Source: Chroococcidiopsis sp. CCMEE 29 (GTDB lineage Bacteria; Cyanobacteriota; Cyanobacteriia; Cyanobacteriales; Chroococcidiopsidaceae). From it: 64,000 nucleotides of DNA. The translations under genes and the position numbers were made by a program. Positions 1 through 8,129 of the stretch are shown piece by piece (the stretch's first letter is position 1; every line of letters starts with the position of its first letter). The notes beneath the pieces were generated by a model. The model worked only from the letters and a program-made list of their open reading frames with translations, did not search any database and had not been told where the DNA came from. Location: positions 3,584,501-3,648,500 of the forward strand of contig NZ_CP083761.1 in the NCBI RefSeq assembly GCF_023558375.1. The letters are read 5' to 3'.

Positions 1-1
1 T

Positions 2-628
2 CTAGGTGGGGGATTGCTACTAGCCTATTTAGCAAGCCAAGAAAGACTTCCCCCTTGGGCTAATTTTGGTTTTAGTCCTAAGGATGCGCGATCGCCCAAC
101 TCTGTCTCACCAGCAACAGAAACACCAGTTTCTAGCTCTCTCCCTCTTTCTTCCTTAAACAAAGGAGCATTGCTCAAAACCACAAGTGAAGTTGTATTAA
201 GCCGAACAGCAAAACGTCAGGATGAAGCAAGCACCTCTCCAAACCAGCAACGTTTTAGTCCCATCAACGGCGTTCTTCCCGCTGGCAGTGTGTTACAAGT
301 TCTCGATCAACAGTCAAATCCACAGCAAGGCGATTGGTTAAATCTGAAAGTTTGCTCAATTCCACGCACGCGAACGGGTGTGACAAAACCAAATTCAGCT
401 CAAAATACCTCTGCCCCAAAAACTGGCAACGTTCAGCCATCCCCAACCCGATCTAACTCGATGGCTGCAACTGGTTCGCGCTTGCTGCAACCAGGAGAGG
501 AAGGCTTGATTTCAACCACCAATATTGAACGGCTGGTTCTTCCCATTTCCTCGCTGGAACCAGAACAACTGGGTAAATGTCTTGCTCCGACAACCGTTGG
601 AGGAGAAAGCCAACCTGAACGTAATTGA
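2..628 (+). CDS. C-terminal part of a membrane-anchored SH3-like protein (5' end outside window)
   Basis: The reading frame is open from the first bases, so the gene begins upstream and only about 209 residues are visible. It opens with a short hydrophobic stretch (LGGGLLLAYLA) that looks like the end of a membrane anchor. A low-complexity Ser/Thr/Pro linker follows, then an SH3-like segment (PAGSVLQVLD, GDWLNLKVC, LLQPGEEGLI). I recall this arrangement from the tails of cyanobacterial PP2C-type phosphatases or kinases, but no catalytic domain is in view, so this is inference. The neighbouring proteins carry FHA (phosphothreonine-binding) domains, which would suit a phospho-signalling enzyme. 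Confidence 0.55.
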   Translation, partial: LGGGLLLAYLASQERLPPWANFGFSPKDARSPNSVSPATETPVSSSLPLSSLNKGALLKTTSEVVLSRTAKRQDEASTSPNQQRFSPINGVLPAGSVLQVLDQQSNPQQGDWLNLKVCSIPRTRTGVTKPNSAQNTSAPKTGNVQPSPTRSNSMAATGSRLLQPGEEGLISTTNIERLVLPISSLEPEQLGKCLAPTTVGGESQPERN

Positions 629-705
629 GCCAACTTAATGCGGCGAGGGGTCTCCCGCCTACCCTCACGGGTCAGGCGGTGATGGGGAATCGCCGCGCCT
701 TGTGG

Positions 706-711
706 TATAAT
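706..711 (+). promoter_or_regulatory. Probable -10 box of tnpB
   Basis: A perfect TATAAT lies 11 bases before the ATG at 722, in the left-end region of the TnpB element. The short spacing would give a very short or leaderless transcript. I did not find a convincing -35 element. Confidence 0.4.
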
Positions 712-721
712 AAAATACAAG

Positions 722-1973
722 ATGTTAACGTATTGCTACCGAATCAAGCCCTCGCCACAACAAGTTGCCGTCATGGACAACTGGCTTGAACTGTTGCGTA
801 GACACTGGAATTACGCACTTGGGCAGCGTCTAGACTGGTTGCGGCGCACTCGTTGCCAGGTAGACCGCTGTACGTTTAGTGAGTGAACCGATAGGGGAGG
901 TTCCAGAAAAAGTAGACTACTACACTCAACAATCAGCACTTAAAGAAACAAAAATACTCTTCCCCGAATACAAAGACATTTGGGCAGAGTCGCAGCAAGT
1001 TAATCTGCAACGACTTAAAAAAGCATGGGAACGTTGGTTGATTCCAGACAAATCAGGAAAAAGAGGCGGTCGCCCACGCTTTAAAAAAGCAGGTGAATTG
1101 CGTTCGTTTGTTTACCCCAGAGTTAATGACAAACGGGCAGGCGCACATATTCAAAACGGGACTGTGAAGCTATCAAAAATAGGCGAGATGCCTGTGATTA
1201 TGCATCGTCCTCTGCCTGATGGTTTCTTTCTCAAAACTTGTACTATTGTCCGCAAGGCAGATGGCTGGTATTGCTGTATATCAATGCAGGATGACACTGT
1301 ACCATCACCATTACCAGTAGAAGAAATTAAATCGGTTACTGCTATTGATGTAGGCTGCGAGAAGTTCCTCACTACAGCACAGGGCTTATCTGTCCTTGTC
1401 CCGCAGTTCTACCGCAAAGCGCAATCAATTTTAGCTACAGCGCAACGGAAGTTAGCGCGTCAAGAAAAAGGTTCTAAGAACTGGGAGAAACAGAAGAACC
1501 GAATTGCGTTATTACATTTAAAAGTGGCGAGATGCCGCAAAGAATTTCACTATCACGTTGCCCATTGGCTGTGTAAAACTTATGATTTAATATCATTTGA
1601 AAACCTCAATATTAGAGGTCTAGCTCGTACACGGCTAGCCTTATCAATACTCGATTGTGCCTGGGGCGCATTCCTACAAATTCTGCAAGCAGTGGCAGTT
1701 AAATGCGGCAAGCAAACAGTAGAAGTGTCGGCTCGTGGCAGTAGTATTGAGTGTTCTAGTTGCAGTACAAGGGTTGAGAAAACCCTAAAAGATAGAGTAC
1801 ACAAGTGTCCTAACTGTAACCTGTCGATTGATAGGGACTGGAATAGCGCACTCGTATTATTAGAGCGAGGACTCAGGACGGTTGGACTAACGTTCTCAGG
1901 CTGCGGAGGACAAGAGGTTACTCATCCCGTGAGGCAGCAATTTCTAGTTGTGAAGCTAGAAGCTCCCGCCTGA
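722..1973 (+). pseudogene. tnpB: TnpB RNA-guided nuclease / OrfB, frameshifted near its start
   Basis: The protein family is the IS200/IS605 accessory protein TnpB, an RNA-guided DNA nuclease related to Cas12. The natural start is ATG 722, which opens the typical N-terminus (LTYCYRIKPSPQQ, then NYALGQRLDWLRR). This frame stops at about 880, and the rest continues in another frame from about 879 to 1973, so a single-base indel near 872-882 breaks the gene. Downstream it looks complete. The RuvC-like acidic residues are in AIDVG, FENLNIRG and DRDWN, and the four zinc-ribbon cysteines are in CSSC and CPNC. GTG 879 could be an in-frame restart, but such a product would lack about 50 N-terminal residues. 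Confidence 0.85.
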
Positions 1974-2081
1974 CCGCAAGCGCGGTAGGTGGCGAGAGTA
2001 GTCACAGACTCGATAAACTTGTAAAACAGTTGCTACTATAGCAATCCTAAATAAGTTGTGAGTGGGATGGGCATCTTGCCT

Positions 2082-2102
2082 GTGCAGGCTTCCAGCCTGC
2101 AC
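2082..2102. repeat. Short palindrome (GTGCAGGC/GCCTGCAC)
   Basis: An 8-bp perfect stem with a 5-base loop lies in a segment (about 2040-2110) that reads like a common cyanobacterial intergenic repeat (gcatcttgcctgtgcagg). It may act as a transcription stop behind tnpB, but no T-tract follows. Confidence 0.4.
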
Positions 2103-2127
2103 CAAAAATAAAATAAGATTACTGTAG

Positions 2128-2230
2128 GCTACCGTTTTCGGTTATAGGCTACAAATCAATCGGCTGTAATTACCTTACCGCAAGCATTTCTCAATCCAAA
2201 ATCTAAAATCTAAAATCCAAAATCGTTAGC
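2128..2230 (+). repeat. Dispersed ~100-bp element, copy A
   Basis: It begins GCTACC.TTTTCGGTTA, continues with GCTACAAATCAAT, then a run of heptamers (CCAAAAT/CTAAAAT), and ends in (G)TTAGC. The same order of motifs recurs at 7859-7957 and, inverted, at 29679-29774. In the other two copies the ends form the inverted pair GCTACC...GGTAGC. It ends immediately before the CHAT-FHA gene and so probably contributes to its leader. Confidence 0.7.
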
Positions 2231-2240
2231 ATGATTGTTA

Positions 2241-3866
2241 ATGCCTCTGTCTGATAGTCCGTGCTTAAATTTGGCGATCGCTCGTCTTTCCACCAGCGGC
2301 ACAAAAAATTTTGCCGTTTGGGTACTAAAAGCTCCCCATCCGAGTGGGTATGCTCTCCATGACTGCCTCTGGTCCGAAACACTGACTCAATCATGGCAAG
2401 CTTGGCAAGAGATGTTTACTCCCAAGCAAACACTTCAACTTGCCATCGAGCCTAGGTTTGAAACAGTGGGATCTCCTGACTTTGTTTTCTCCTCTAGTGG
2501 TGCTACAACTAGTCACAGTAGTCGCCTAATGCAAAATTTAGGGATTAGCCTCTGGCAGTGGCTGTTTCAGGGACCGATTCAAAGTAGTTTTGCCCAAAGT
2601 CAAGGCATTGCGATCGGACTGGAAAAACCTTTGCGGCTGCGGCTAGAAATCCGGGAGCCAGATTTAATCGCTTTACCCTGGGAAATTATGCAGCCCCAAC
2701 CTGGTAAACCCGCGATTTCCCTATCCCAGCAAGTGCTATTCAGCCGTACTACCAGTGATGTTGACCCGCTGCCACCACTGCCAACCAACCAAGACTTAAG
2801 TATACTACTGGTTCTAGGAGAGAATTCTCGTTCTAAGACCAGTCTAACCGATTCGGCTCACCGCCTCCAGCTGGAACAAGAGGCTCAGATCCTGGAACAA
2901 ACTCTAAAAAATTTTGGGCAACTCGAACCAATGGGTGGTAAAACTCTGGCAACGGTTAAGTGCCAGGTGGATACACTGATTCAACCTACCCTAGATCAAC
3001 TAGTTTCACAGTTAGAAAAAAAAGCATATAACATTTTTTTTTATGCTGGTCATGGTCTGAGCTATCCAGATGGGGGTTTACTGTTCTTGCAACCGGGGAT
3101 GACTCTTAATGGCACAGAATTGGCACAAGTTTTAACGCACTCTCGTGTGACCCTGTGTGTGGTAAATGCCTGTTGGGGAGCGCAACCAGCAGTTGAACAT
3201 CAGCAGGTTTTGCCGCGTAGCAGTCTGGCAGAAGTGCTGATTCATCATGGTGTGCCAGCCGTTTTGGGAATGCGAGACGAGATTGCTGATCGAGAAGCCT
3301 TGAGCTTCATTCAAGCCTTTACCCAAGCTTTAGCGGCACGGTTACCCATTGACCGAGCAGTGGCAATTGCTAGGCAACAGATGTTAACACTCTATAAGTT
3401 CAACTACCCTGCTTGGACGTTACCAGTACTCTACCTGCACCCAGAGTTTGATGGGGAACTTATTCGCTTGCCCGATGAGGGCATCACGCAAGTACCAGAA
3501 AATTCGTTTTCTGGCACTGGACAACCACCTTTAACCGCTTCGTTGCGATCGCTCTCTATTCCTGAGCAGGTTTGGTCGCTGCGAGCGGGTGTAGCGCGAG
3601 TGGGTCGCCTAGCCGAGAATGATATTGTGATTTCAGAGCCTTGGGTCAGTCAACGACACGCTGAAATATTTTGCCGTAATCCCAATCAGGGGAGTACAAC
3701 CTTTCAGACTTATTTCCTTAGAGATAATTCTCGCTACGGTACGCTGCTGTTAGAATCTGACAGCTGGCAAAAAGTCCACCTTCAGGAAGTCCCTTTGCAA
3801 TCGGGGATGCGGTTAAAGTTTGGTAGTTCTCATGGTCAAACCTTCGAATTCATTATTGACGATTAA
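2241..3866 (+). CDS. CHAT (caspase-like) protease with C-terminal FHA domain
   Basis: The protein is about 541 residues. The C-terminal half of a CHAT peptidase domain is clear: the catalytic histidine is in YAGHGLSYPDGG (about residue 271) and the catalytic cysteine in VVNACWGAQP (about 311), followed by the usual GVPAVLGMRDEI and AFTQALAARL segments. The last 100 residues form an FHA domain (VGRLAENDIVISEPWVSQRHAEI, then NSRYGTLL) expected to bind a phosphothreonine peptide. No signal peptide or membrane segment is seen, so it should be cytosolic. ATG 2241 was chosen over TTG 2235. By family knowledge CHAT enzymes cleave specific protein partners. Substrate recognition through a phosphorylated partner is inference. 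Confidence 0.85.
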   Translation: MPLSDSPCLNLAIARLSTSGTKNFAVWVLKAPHPSGYALHDCLWSETLTQSWQAWQEMFTPKQTLQLAIEPRFETVGSPDFVFSSSGATTSHSSRLMQNLGISLWQWLFQGPIQSSFAQSQGIAIGLEKPLRLRLEIREPDLIALPWEIMQPQPGKPAISLSQQVLFSRTTSDVDPLPPLPTNQDLSILLVLGENSRSKTSLTDSAHRLQLEQEAQILEQTLKNFGQLEPMGGKTLATVKCQVDTLIQPTLDQLVSQLEKKAYNIFFYAGHGLSYPDGGLLFLQPGMTLNGTELAQVLTHSRVTLCVVNACWGAQPAVEHQQVLPRSSLAEVLIHHGVPAVLGMRDEIADREALSFIQAFTQALAARLPIDRAVAIARQQMLTLYKFNYPAWTLPVLYLHPEFDGELIRLPDEGITQVPENSFSGTGQPPLTASLRSLSIPEQVWSLRAGVARVGRLAENDIVISEPWVSQRHAEIFCRNPNQGSTTFQTYFLRDNSRYGTLLLESDSWQKVHLQEVPLQSGMRLKFGSSHGQTFEFIIDD

Positions 3867-3975
3867 ATTTTGATTTCTTATTCCTACTTGCTCAATTCGA
3901 TTACGGAAATAACTAGGAATGCAGTGTAGCTACTCATACAGCGTTTTTCTGTAAATCCCAAGTATGAATTGCATA

Positions 3976-4596
3976 ATGGCAAACGAATTCGATCATTCAG
4001 ACCATACTGAATCTACTCCATCGCCAGCGCAATTAGAATTCTTAGAGGCGCTGCTAGCTCCTGAGGGAGGTACCTATCCGTGGGACGTAACCGATCCAGA
4101 ATCAGAAGCATATTTTGCTGAGCGAGAACAGGATTTTATACTTGAGGATTGGGCAGAAGAAGAAATAACGGCACAAACACAAACTTTCTTCGCTCAAATA
4201 GAGCAAATTTGGTCTGCCTCGGATGCCATAGACGTTAATGTTGTAAATAATCTCCAAGCCAATTTGCAACAGCGATTTGCTGCCCATATCCCTCAAACCT
4301 GGCTCAAGACGATCGCCCATAAGGCATACCAAGTTTTAAAAACCAAACCATCAATGGCCGATCAACTGGTGCAGTGCATTCAGGAGCTACTACCAAACTG
4401 GGCAGAAGATGACTTACTGGTTCTAGCTCGCCCTTTTGCTTACAGCATGCGAGGTGCAGACACAGATGAATTTGTGTTAGGTAATGTCCCCTCTCAAGAC
4501 TGGACGGCGTTATCTGAAATTGAAAAAGCTAGGACTGGTTTAGCGATCGCGCAGTATGCTTTAGCTCAACTTCAGAACGGTCAGCGAGAAGTTTGA
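3976..4596 (+). CDS. Acidic hypothetical protein next to CHAT-FHA
   Basis: I do not recognise this protein of about 206 residues. It is strongly acidic in its first 80 residues (AEREQDFILEDWAEEEITAQ), with no membrane segment, and becomes helical and neutral further on (VNNLQANLQQRF, LVQCIQELLPNW). ATG 3976 (MANEFDHSD) is a more natural start than 3964. It lies 109 bases behind the CHAT-FHA gene on the same strand, so it could be its partner or substrate, but that is only a guess from position. Confidence 0.7.
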   Translation: MANEFDHSDHTESTPSPAQLEFLEALLAPEGGTYPWDVTDPESEAYFAEREQDFILEDWAEEEITAQTQTFFAQIEQIWSASDAIDVNVVNNLQANLQQRFAAHIPQTWLKTIAHKAYQVLKTKPSMADQLVQCIQELLPNWAEDDLLVLARPFAYSMRGADTDEFVLGNVPSQDWTALSEIEKARTGLAIAQYALAQLQNGQREV

Positions 4597-4667
4597 ACTC
4601 ATATAAAATCGGCTTGTAGGGCTGCCAATCGACTCGGCAAATAGAAGTAGCCAACCAGACAGCAGTT

Positions 4668-4695
4668 CCAAAATCTAAAATCCAAAATCCAAAAT
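4668..4695 (+). repeat. Four tandem heptamers (CCAAAAT/CTAAAAT)
   Basis: The 28 bases are four consecutive heptamers of the short tandemly repeated type known from cyanobacteria. The same heptamers form part of the elements at 2128, 7859 and 29679, but here the conserved outer motifs are missing or degraded. It lies between two convergent genes. Confidence 0.7.
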
Positions 4696-4699
4696 GGTA

Positions 4700-6079
4700 T
4701 TAAGGACGCTTCAGAAAGCGAGTGGCGAAGTTTTGCGATCGCGTTGGTGATAAAGCACGAGCCTTAAGAATTGCTGCCGTCAAAAAAGCATAAGACAACA
4801 CTCCAACCCCCGCTAACAGCAAGCCGCTAACTAGTCCTGTTGAGTTCCATAAAGCGTGGAGTGCGGCGGCACTAAAATATCCGACTCCCAGAATCTGCCA
4901 GCGCTTACGAGGCTTGAGCACACTCAAGCCAATAAAATAGCCCAAATAGCCACTATAAGCCATATGTCCTGCTACCGATCCTAAAATTCGTGGAATTAGC
5001 AGTTGCAAACCTACTAATTGACCGGCACCTTGTCCAGTCTGGAAAGCAGCATTGCGGGCCATCTCAGGCACATACTGTCCCAATGTTTCAAATAATGTGA
5101 AGCCAACAGCAGCCGCTGTTCCCAAAAGAATTCCATCTAAGGGTTCCCATACACCAAGACGTTCCCGCCAAGGAGAGTGGAGTCGCCGTCCCAAGAAATA
5201 AGCTCCCAGCACTGGCAAAGCCTTGAGCAACTCCTCCATTAATCCAGCACCAAAAAACATTCGCACGAGTAACTCTGGAAAGCTGACTGACTCAATTGCA
5301 GTTGGAAAGCGACCAGGCAGAAGGTTGCGAAAGATATAAATAAATAAAGGCAGAATAGGACCGAGCAAAATCAGCACAGTGGTCAAAGCTGTACCCAATA
5401 GCACCCACCAAGGCTTATGCTTGCCACACAGTTGATAAACAAAGTAGTATGCCGCTCCAGCTAAGTAAGTTGCTACTAGTATTTGGTTGAAGCTAGCAGC
5501 TTCGGGTTGACCGACCGTAGCAAACATCAGTACTACGAATATGACTGTGAGAATGCCTGGGATTAAGTAAGCTTTGCTAGTTAGATCGCGTCCTGTTGAC
5601 AGAATGGGAAATAGTTGGGAAAAACTAACCGCCTGATCGGAGGGAGGCGGTGTAAGATTGGATGAATTCTGGCTTTCGGGAGTGATTGATATAAGCGGCG
5701 GCGATGATAACTGAGTTGGTTGGTGATTCTGACACTCAAAAATGAATTCTGCACCGTTATGTCCCAGAGTAATGCGATCGCCCTCCTGTAGCTCCTGGCA
5801 ACCGTGCAAGCACTGCCCATTTACAAACGTGCCATTGGCGCTATTCAAGTCACACAACAGCCAGCTAACTGGTTGTTGTGGGAGGGGACGAATGGCAGCA
5901 TGACGCCGGGAAACCATGCCATATAGAACTGAGTCTAAAACAATGTCACATTTGGGGTCGCGCCCAATTACGACCTCTTGAGTGGATGAAAGCGAATAAC
6001 AGTGTGAAAGTTGTTGCCCAGCTACACCTTTACGAGGCAACTGCCGCAGAAATCCCTCATTCAGCTCATTTCCGCTCAT
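4700..6079 (-). CDS. FHA domain fused to PrsW-family intramembrane metalloprotease
   Basis: The N-terminal 110 residues are an FHA domain (VIGRDPKCDIVLDS, then GMVSRRHAAI and LNSANGTFVNG). After a linker come eight or so hydrophobic segments typical of PrsW/CPBP-like membrane proteases. The PrsW signature residues are visible: the Glu pair and Lys in MEELLKALPVL, FTLFET, and the metal-binding His in AALHALWN. PrsW family members cut membrane-bound regulators such as anti-sigma factors. Fusion to FHA suggests that cleavage is steered by threonine phosphorylation, which is inference. It is convergent with the preceding group and is the second FHA protein within 4 kb. Confidence 0.85.
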   Translation of the reverse strand: MSGNELNEGFLRQLPRKGVAGQQLSHCYSLSSTQEVVIGRDPKCDIVLDSVLYGMVSRRHAAIRPLPQQPVSWLLCDLNSANGTFVNGQCLHGCQELQEGDRITLGHNGAEFIFECQNHQPTQLSSPPLISITPESQNSSNLTPPPSDQAVSFSQLFPILSTGRDLTSKAYLIPGILTVIFVVLMFATVGQPEAASFNQILVATYLAGAAYYFVYQLCGKHKPWWVLLGTALTTVLILLGPILPLFIYIFRNLLPGRFPTAIESVSFPELLVRMFFGAGLMEELLKALPVLGAYFLGRRLHSPWRERLGVWEPLDGILLGTAAAVGFTLFETLGQYVPEMARNAAFQTGQGAGQLVGLQLLIPRILGSVAGHMAYSGYLGYFIGLSVLKPRKRWQILGVGYFSAAALHALWNSTGLVSGLLLAGVGVLSYAFLTAAILKARALSPTRSQNFATRFLKRP

Positions 6080-6151
6080 GGACTCGCATATTGTCTTTGC
6101 ATCTAGTATCGCGTGTCACCAGCGGCTAAGAGTGTAGGTTTCAACAACAAA

Positions 6152-6355
6152 CTACTGGTTATTGGCATTGGCATCGCGAACTGCTGCAAAGAACAGGAAT
6201 GCCGCCAAGGGGATGCTAATTGCCAGAATGCTAGCTGTGGTTAGGTTACCTAGATCTGGTTGTCCGGAAGCGAGTTCAAAAATTGAACCCACTGCGGCGA
6301 TCGCAGCTACGCAGGAGCCGCCTAGAAACACACCACTTTTAGGCGTCATGTACAT
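6152..6355 (-). CDS. Small two-helix membrane protein behind def
   Basis: A protein of 67 residues with two predicted transmembrane helices (VFLGGSCVAAIAAVGSIF and ASILAISIPLAAFLFFAAV) and a short polar tail. It starts 11 bases after the def stop codon on the same strand, so the two are probably co-transcribed. I do not know its function. Its composition and length are like other conserved small cyanobacterial membrane proteins. Confidence 0.7.
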   Translation of the reverse strand: MYMTPKSGVFLGGSCVAAIAAVGSIFELASGQPDLGNLTTASILAISIPLAAFLFFAAVRDANANNQ

Positions 6356-6366
6356 CTTGGTTCTCC

Positions 6367-6930
6367 CTAAGCAAGTGGTTTAACTGCCTGAGATGAGAAG
6401 CCGTGCTTAGCTAGCTCCTGATTCAAAGCCAGAGTATTTTCTACGCGGTCAACAAACAACACTCCATTCAGGTGATCGATCTCATGCTGAATGCAACGGG
6501 AGAGTAATTCTGTAGCCTGTAATGTCCGAGGACGACCATACTCGTCTTTAAAAGCCACTTCAACCATTTGAGGTCGCTTCACATCCAAATAGATTCCCGG
6601 AATGCTCAGACACCCTTCTTGCGCCACACACACGTCGCCGCTGAGCTTTTTAATCGTGGGGTTAATCAAGACTAAAGGGGGATTAGCTGGGTTGTCTGGT
6701 TCACAATCAATCACAATTAATTGTTTTTGCACTGCCACCTGAGGCGCAGCCAAGCCAATTCCATCGGCGCTGTACATACTCTGTAGCATTTCTCTAACCA
6801 GCTGCCGAATCTCCGGGTCTATTTTGGCAACGCGTTTGGCAGGTTGGCGCAGAACGCGATCGCCCAGGTAATGAATTTCCAGCGGCGGATTTTTTAACTT
6901 CTTCTTTTCAACTGCAACTTCAGAAGGCAT
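6367..6930 (-). CDS. def: Peptide deformylase
   Basis: Removes the formyl group from the N-terminal methionine of new proteins in the cytosol, using a bound metal ion. The 187 residues carry all three family motifs: GIGLAAPQV, EGCLSIPG (metal-binding Cys) and QHEIDHLNG (two metal-binding His and the catalytic Glu). The start at ATG 6930 gives a short basic N-terminal extension, usual in cyanobacteria. It is followed at once by a small membrane protein gene. Confidence 0.96.
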   Translation of the reverse strand: MPSEVAVEKKKLKNPPLEIHYLGDRVLRQPAKRVAKIDPEIRQLVREMLQSMYSADGIGLAAPQVAVQKQLIVIDCEPDNPANPPLVLINPTIKKLSGDVCVAQEGCLSIPGIYLDVKRPQMVEVAFKDEYGRPRTLQATELLSRCIQHEIDHLNGVLFVDRVENTLALNQELAKHGFSSQAVKPLA

Positions 6931-7032
6931 GGAACTATAACTCGCTTTCCCAGCTAGATGGCAAACAGTGGCAATATTTCAATTTTACCAACCCTAGACC
7001 CTTAAAAGCAGGGGAGGCAGGGGAAAATTGAA

Positions 7033-7162
7033 GAGGACGCGGGGACGCGGGGAGGGAGTGAGGCGCATTGCGCCTCACAAAGCAGAGCTTTACAGAGCTT
7101 TTATTGAGCATGAGCAATCTTTATCTGCAATGTCTCCGCGTCACCGCGTCACCGTGTCCTCT
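7033..7162. repeat. Nested inverted repeat (MITE-like) between def and the 7188 gene
   Basis: The outer arms, GAGGACGCGGGGACGCGGG at 7033 and its imperfect complement ending at 7162 (CGCGTCACCGTGTCCTC), enclose a perfect inner palindrome at 7058-7078 (GTGAGGCGCA/TGCGCCTCAC). The arms are made of short GC-rich direct repeats. No believable gene lies inside. Confidence 0.65.
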
Positions 7163-7187
7163 TTCTCGCCTCTAACCCCTTTCCTAA

Positions 7188-7553
7188 CTATGCCAACCCA
7201 AAAATCTCGGTAATTTCCGGCAAGATTCTCTTCCAGGTTCCAACCAGAGTAGGCACCCCAGGTATTTTGTCAATTATCCCACCTAAAGCTTTGATCGCTG
7301 TTTTGGCGGCGGAGCGCTTTTCCTCTGCTTGTGGATTCCTCCCAGCCTCGGCTAAATCTTTCACCTGTTGTAGTGCTTCAGCTTTCTCTTCTGGTTGCAA
7401 GTCGTCGCTAGACTCAACCGCTGTTTCCAACTGAGTCAGCAGTTCTTCAATCCCAGGTAAACCTGCTTGGGGAGACTCTGGTAACTGGTTAACGGCATTC
7501 GTTGCGTCAGCATCGGCATTATCACCAGCATTAACATTGCCACTTTCCGGCAT
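7188..7553 (-). CDS. Small helical protein with a conserved C-terminal segment, function unknown
   Basis: The protein is 121 residues from ATG 7553, which is preceded by a strong AAGGAGG ribosome-binding site that decides the start over the upstream ATG. The first 40 residues are Asn/Ala/Asp-rich and probably disordered. The rest is helical and acidic (EELLTQLETAVESSDDL, PEEKAEALQQVKDL) and ends in a hydrophobic segment (IPGVPTLVGTWKRILPEI). I have seen similar endings at the C-termini of cyanobacterial pentapeptide-repeat and hypothetical proteins, where they look like an interaction module. No function can be given. Confidence 0.7.
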   Translation of the reverse strand: MPESGNVNAGDNADADATNAVNQLPESPQAGLPGIEELLTQLETAVESSDDLQPEEKAEALQQVKDLAEAGRNPQAEEKRSAAKTAIKALGGIIDKIPGVPTLVGTWKRILPEITEIFGLA

Positions 7554-7616
7554 AATGCCTCCTTGATTTTTCATTTTAATAATAATTTAGGGCTTTTGAG
7601 CCGTCATTACCACAAA

Positions 7617-7640
7617 GGGGTGAGGGGTGAGGGGTGAGGG
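7617..7640 (+). repeat. Heptameric short tandem repeat (GGGGTGA)
   Basis: Three or more consecutive GGGGTGA heptamers, a typical cyanobacterial intergenic short tandem repeat, upstream of the 7188-7553 gene. A GGGGTCA relative is at 58843. Confidence 0.65.
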
Positions 7641-7858
7641 GCGAGCCTTTCTTGAGCAGGGGGAGAAAATTCAGTCCAAAATCCCCTAACCCCTTCTTGG
7701 TCAACACTCTGGCGGATTAATTTTTCTTTGCAAATATTTAAACTGATTGTAATCGCTAAGACAATCAGCATTTAGCTAGATGCATTAAAGTTTAAAATAG
7801 CAACCTTCTGCATCGCTCGCTCAGAATCATTACCGCGTCATGACCTTGGATTAGAGTT

Positions 7859-7957
7859 GCTACCATTTTCGGTTAGGCAAGCTACAAATCAATATACTGT
7901 TAAGTACCTTGCAGCAAGAGTTTCTCAATCCAAAATCTAAAATCCAAAATTGGTAGC
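7859..7957 (+). repeat. Dispersed ~100-bp element, copy B
   Basis: Starts GCTACCATTTTCGGTTA, then AGCTACAAATCAAT, then heptamers (CCAAAAT/CTAAAAT), and ends TTGGTAGC. The ends are inverted copies of each other (GCTACC/GGTAGC). It matches copies A (2128) and C (29679) in order of motifs and length. It lies in the 570-base gap before the histidine kinase gene. Confidence 0.75.
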
Positions 7958-8129
7958 TATGTGACACTTACGGTCGCGGCAAGGCACTTCGCTAAATCAA
8001 TAGATAAGCCTCTTCAGGAGGAAAAGCAACTATCACCTCAGATTATTCTTCTGGATTTAGATTGCTGCCTTTTAGAAATTCTGCTTGTGGCTTATAACTC
8101 ACGCGGCGTTACCAGGAGAAGTTTGCTTC

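Larger units (their letters stand above)
630..2003 (+). mobile_element. IS200/IS605-type element carrying only tnpB
   Basis: The tnpB reading frame is preceded by a GC-rich inverted-repeat segment (about 650-690). It is followed by a GC-rich structured tail ending near gtagtcac at about 2003, as in many cyanobacterial IS605-like right ends. No tnpA (Y1 transposase) is present, so the element would depend on a transposase supplied elsewhere. In this family the 3' end of tnpB and the right end encode the guide (omega/re) RNA, so about 1850-2003 is the place to look for it. The exact left boundary is a guess; the right boundary is supported only by resemblance. Confidence 0.6.
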
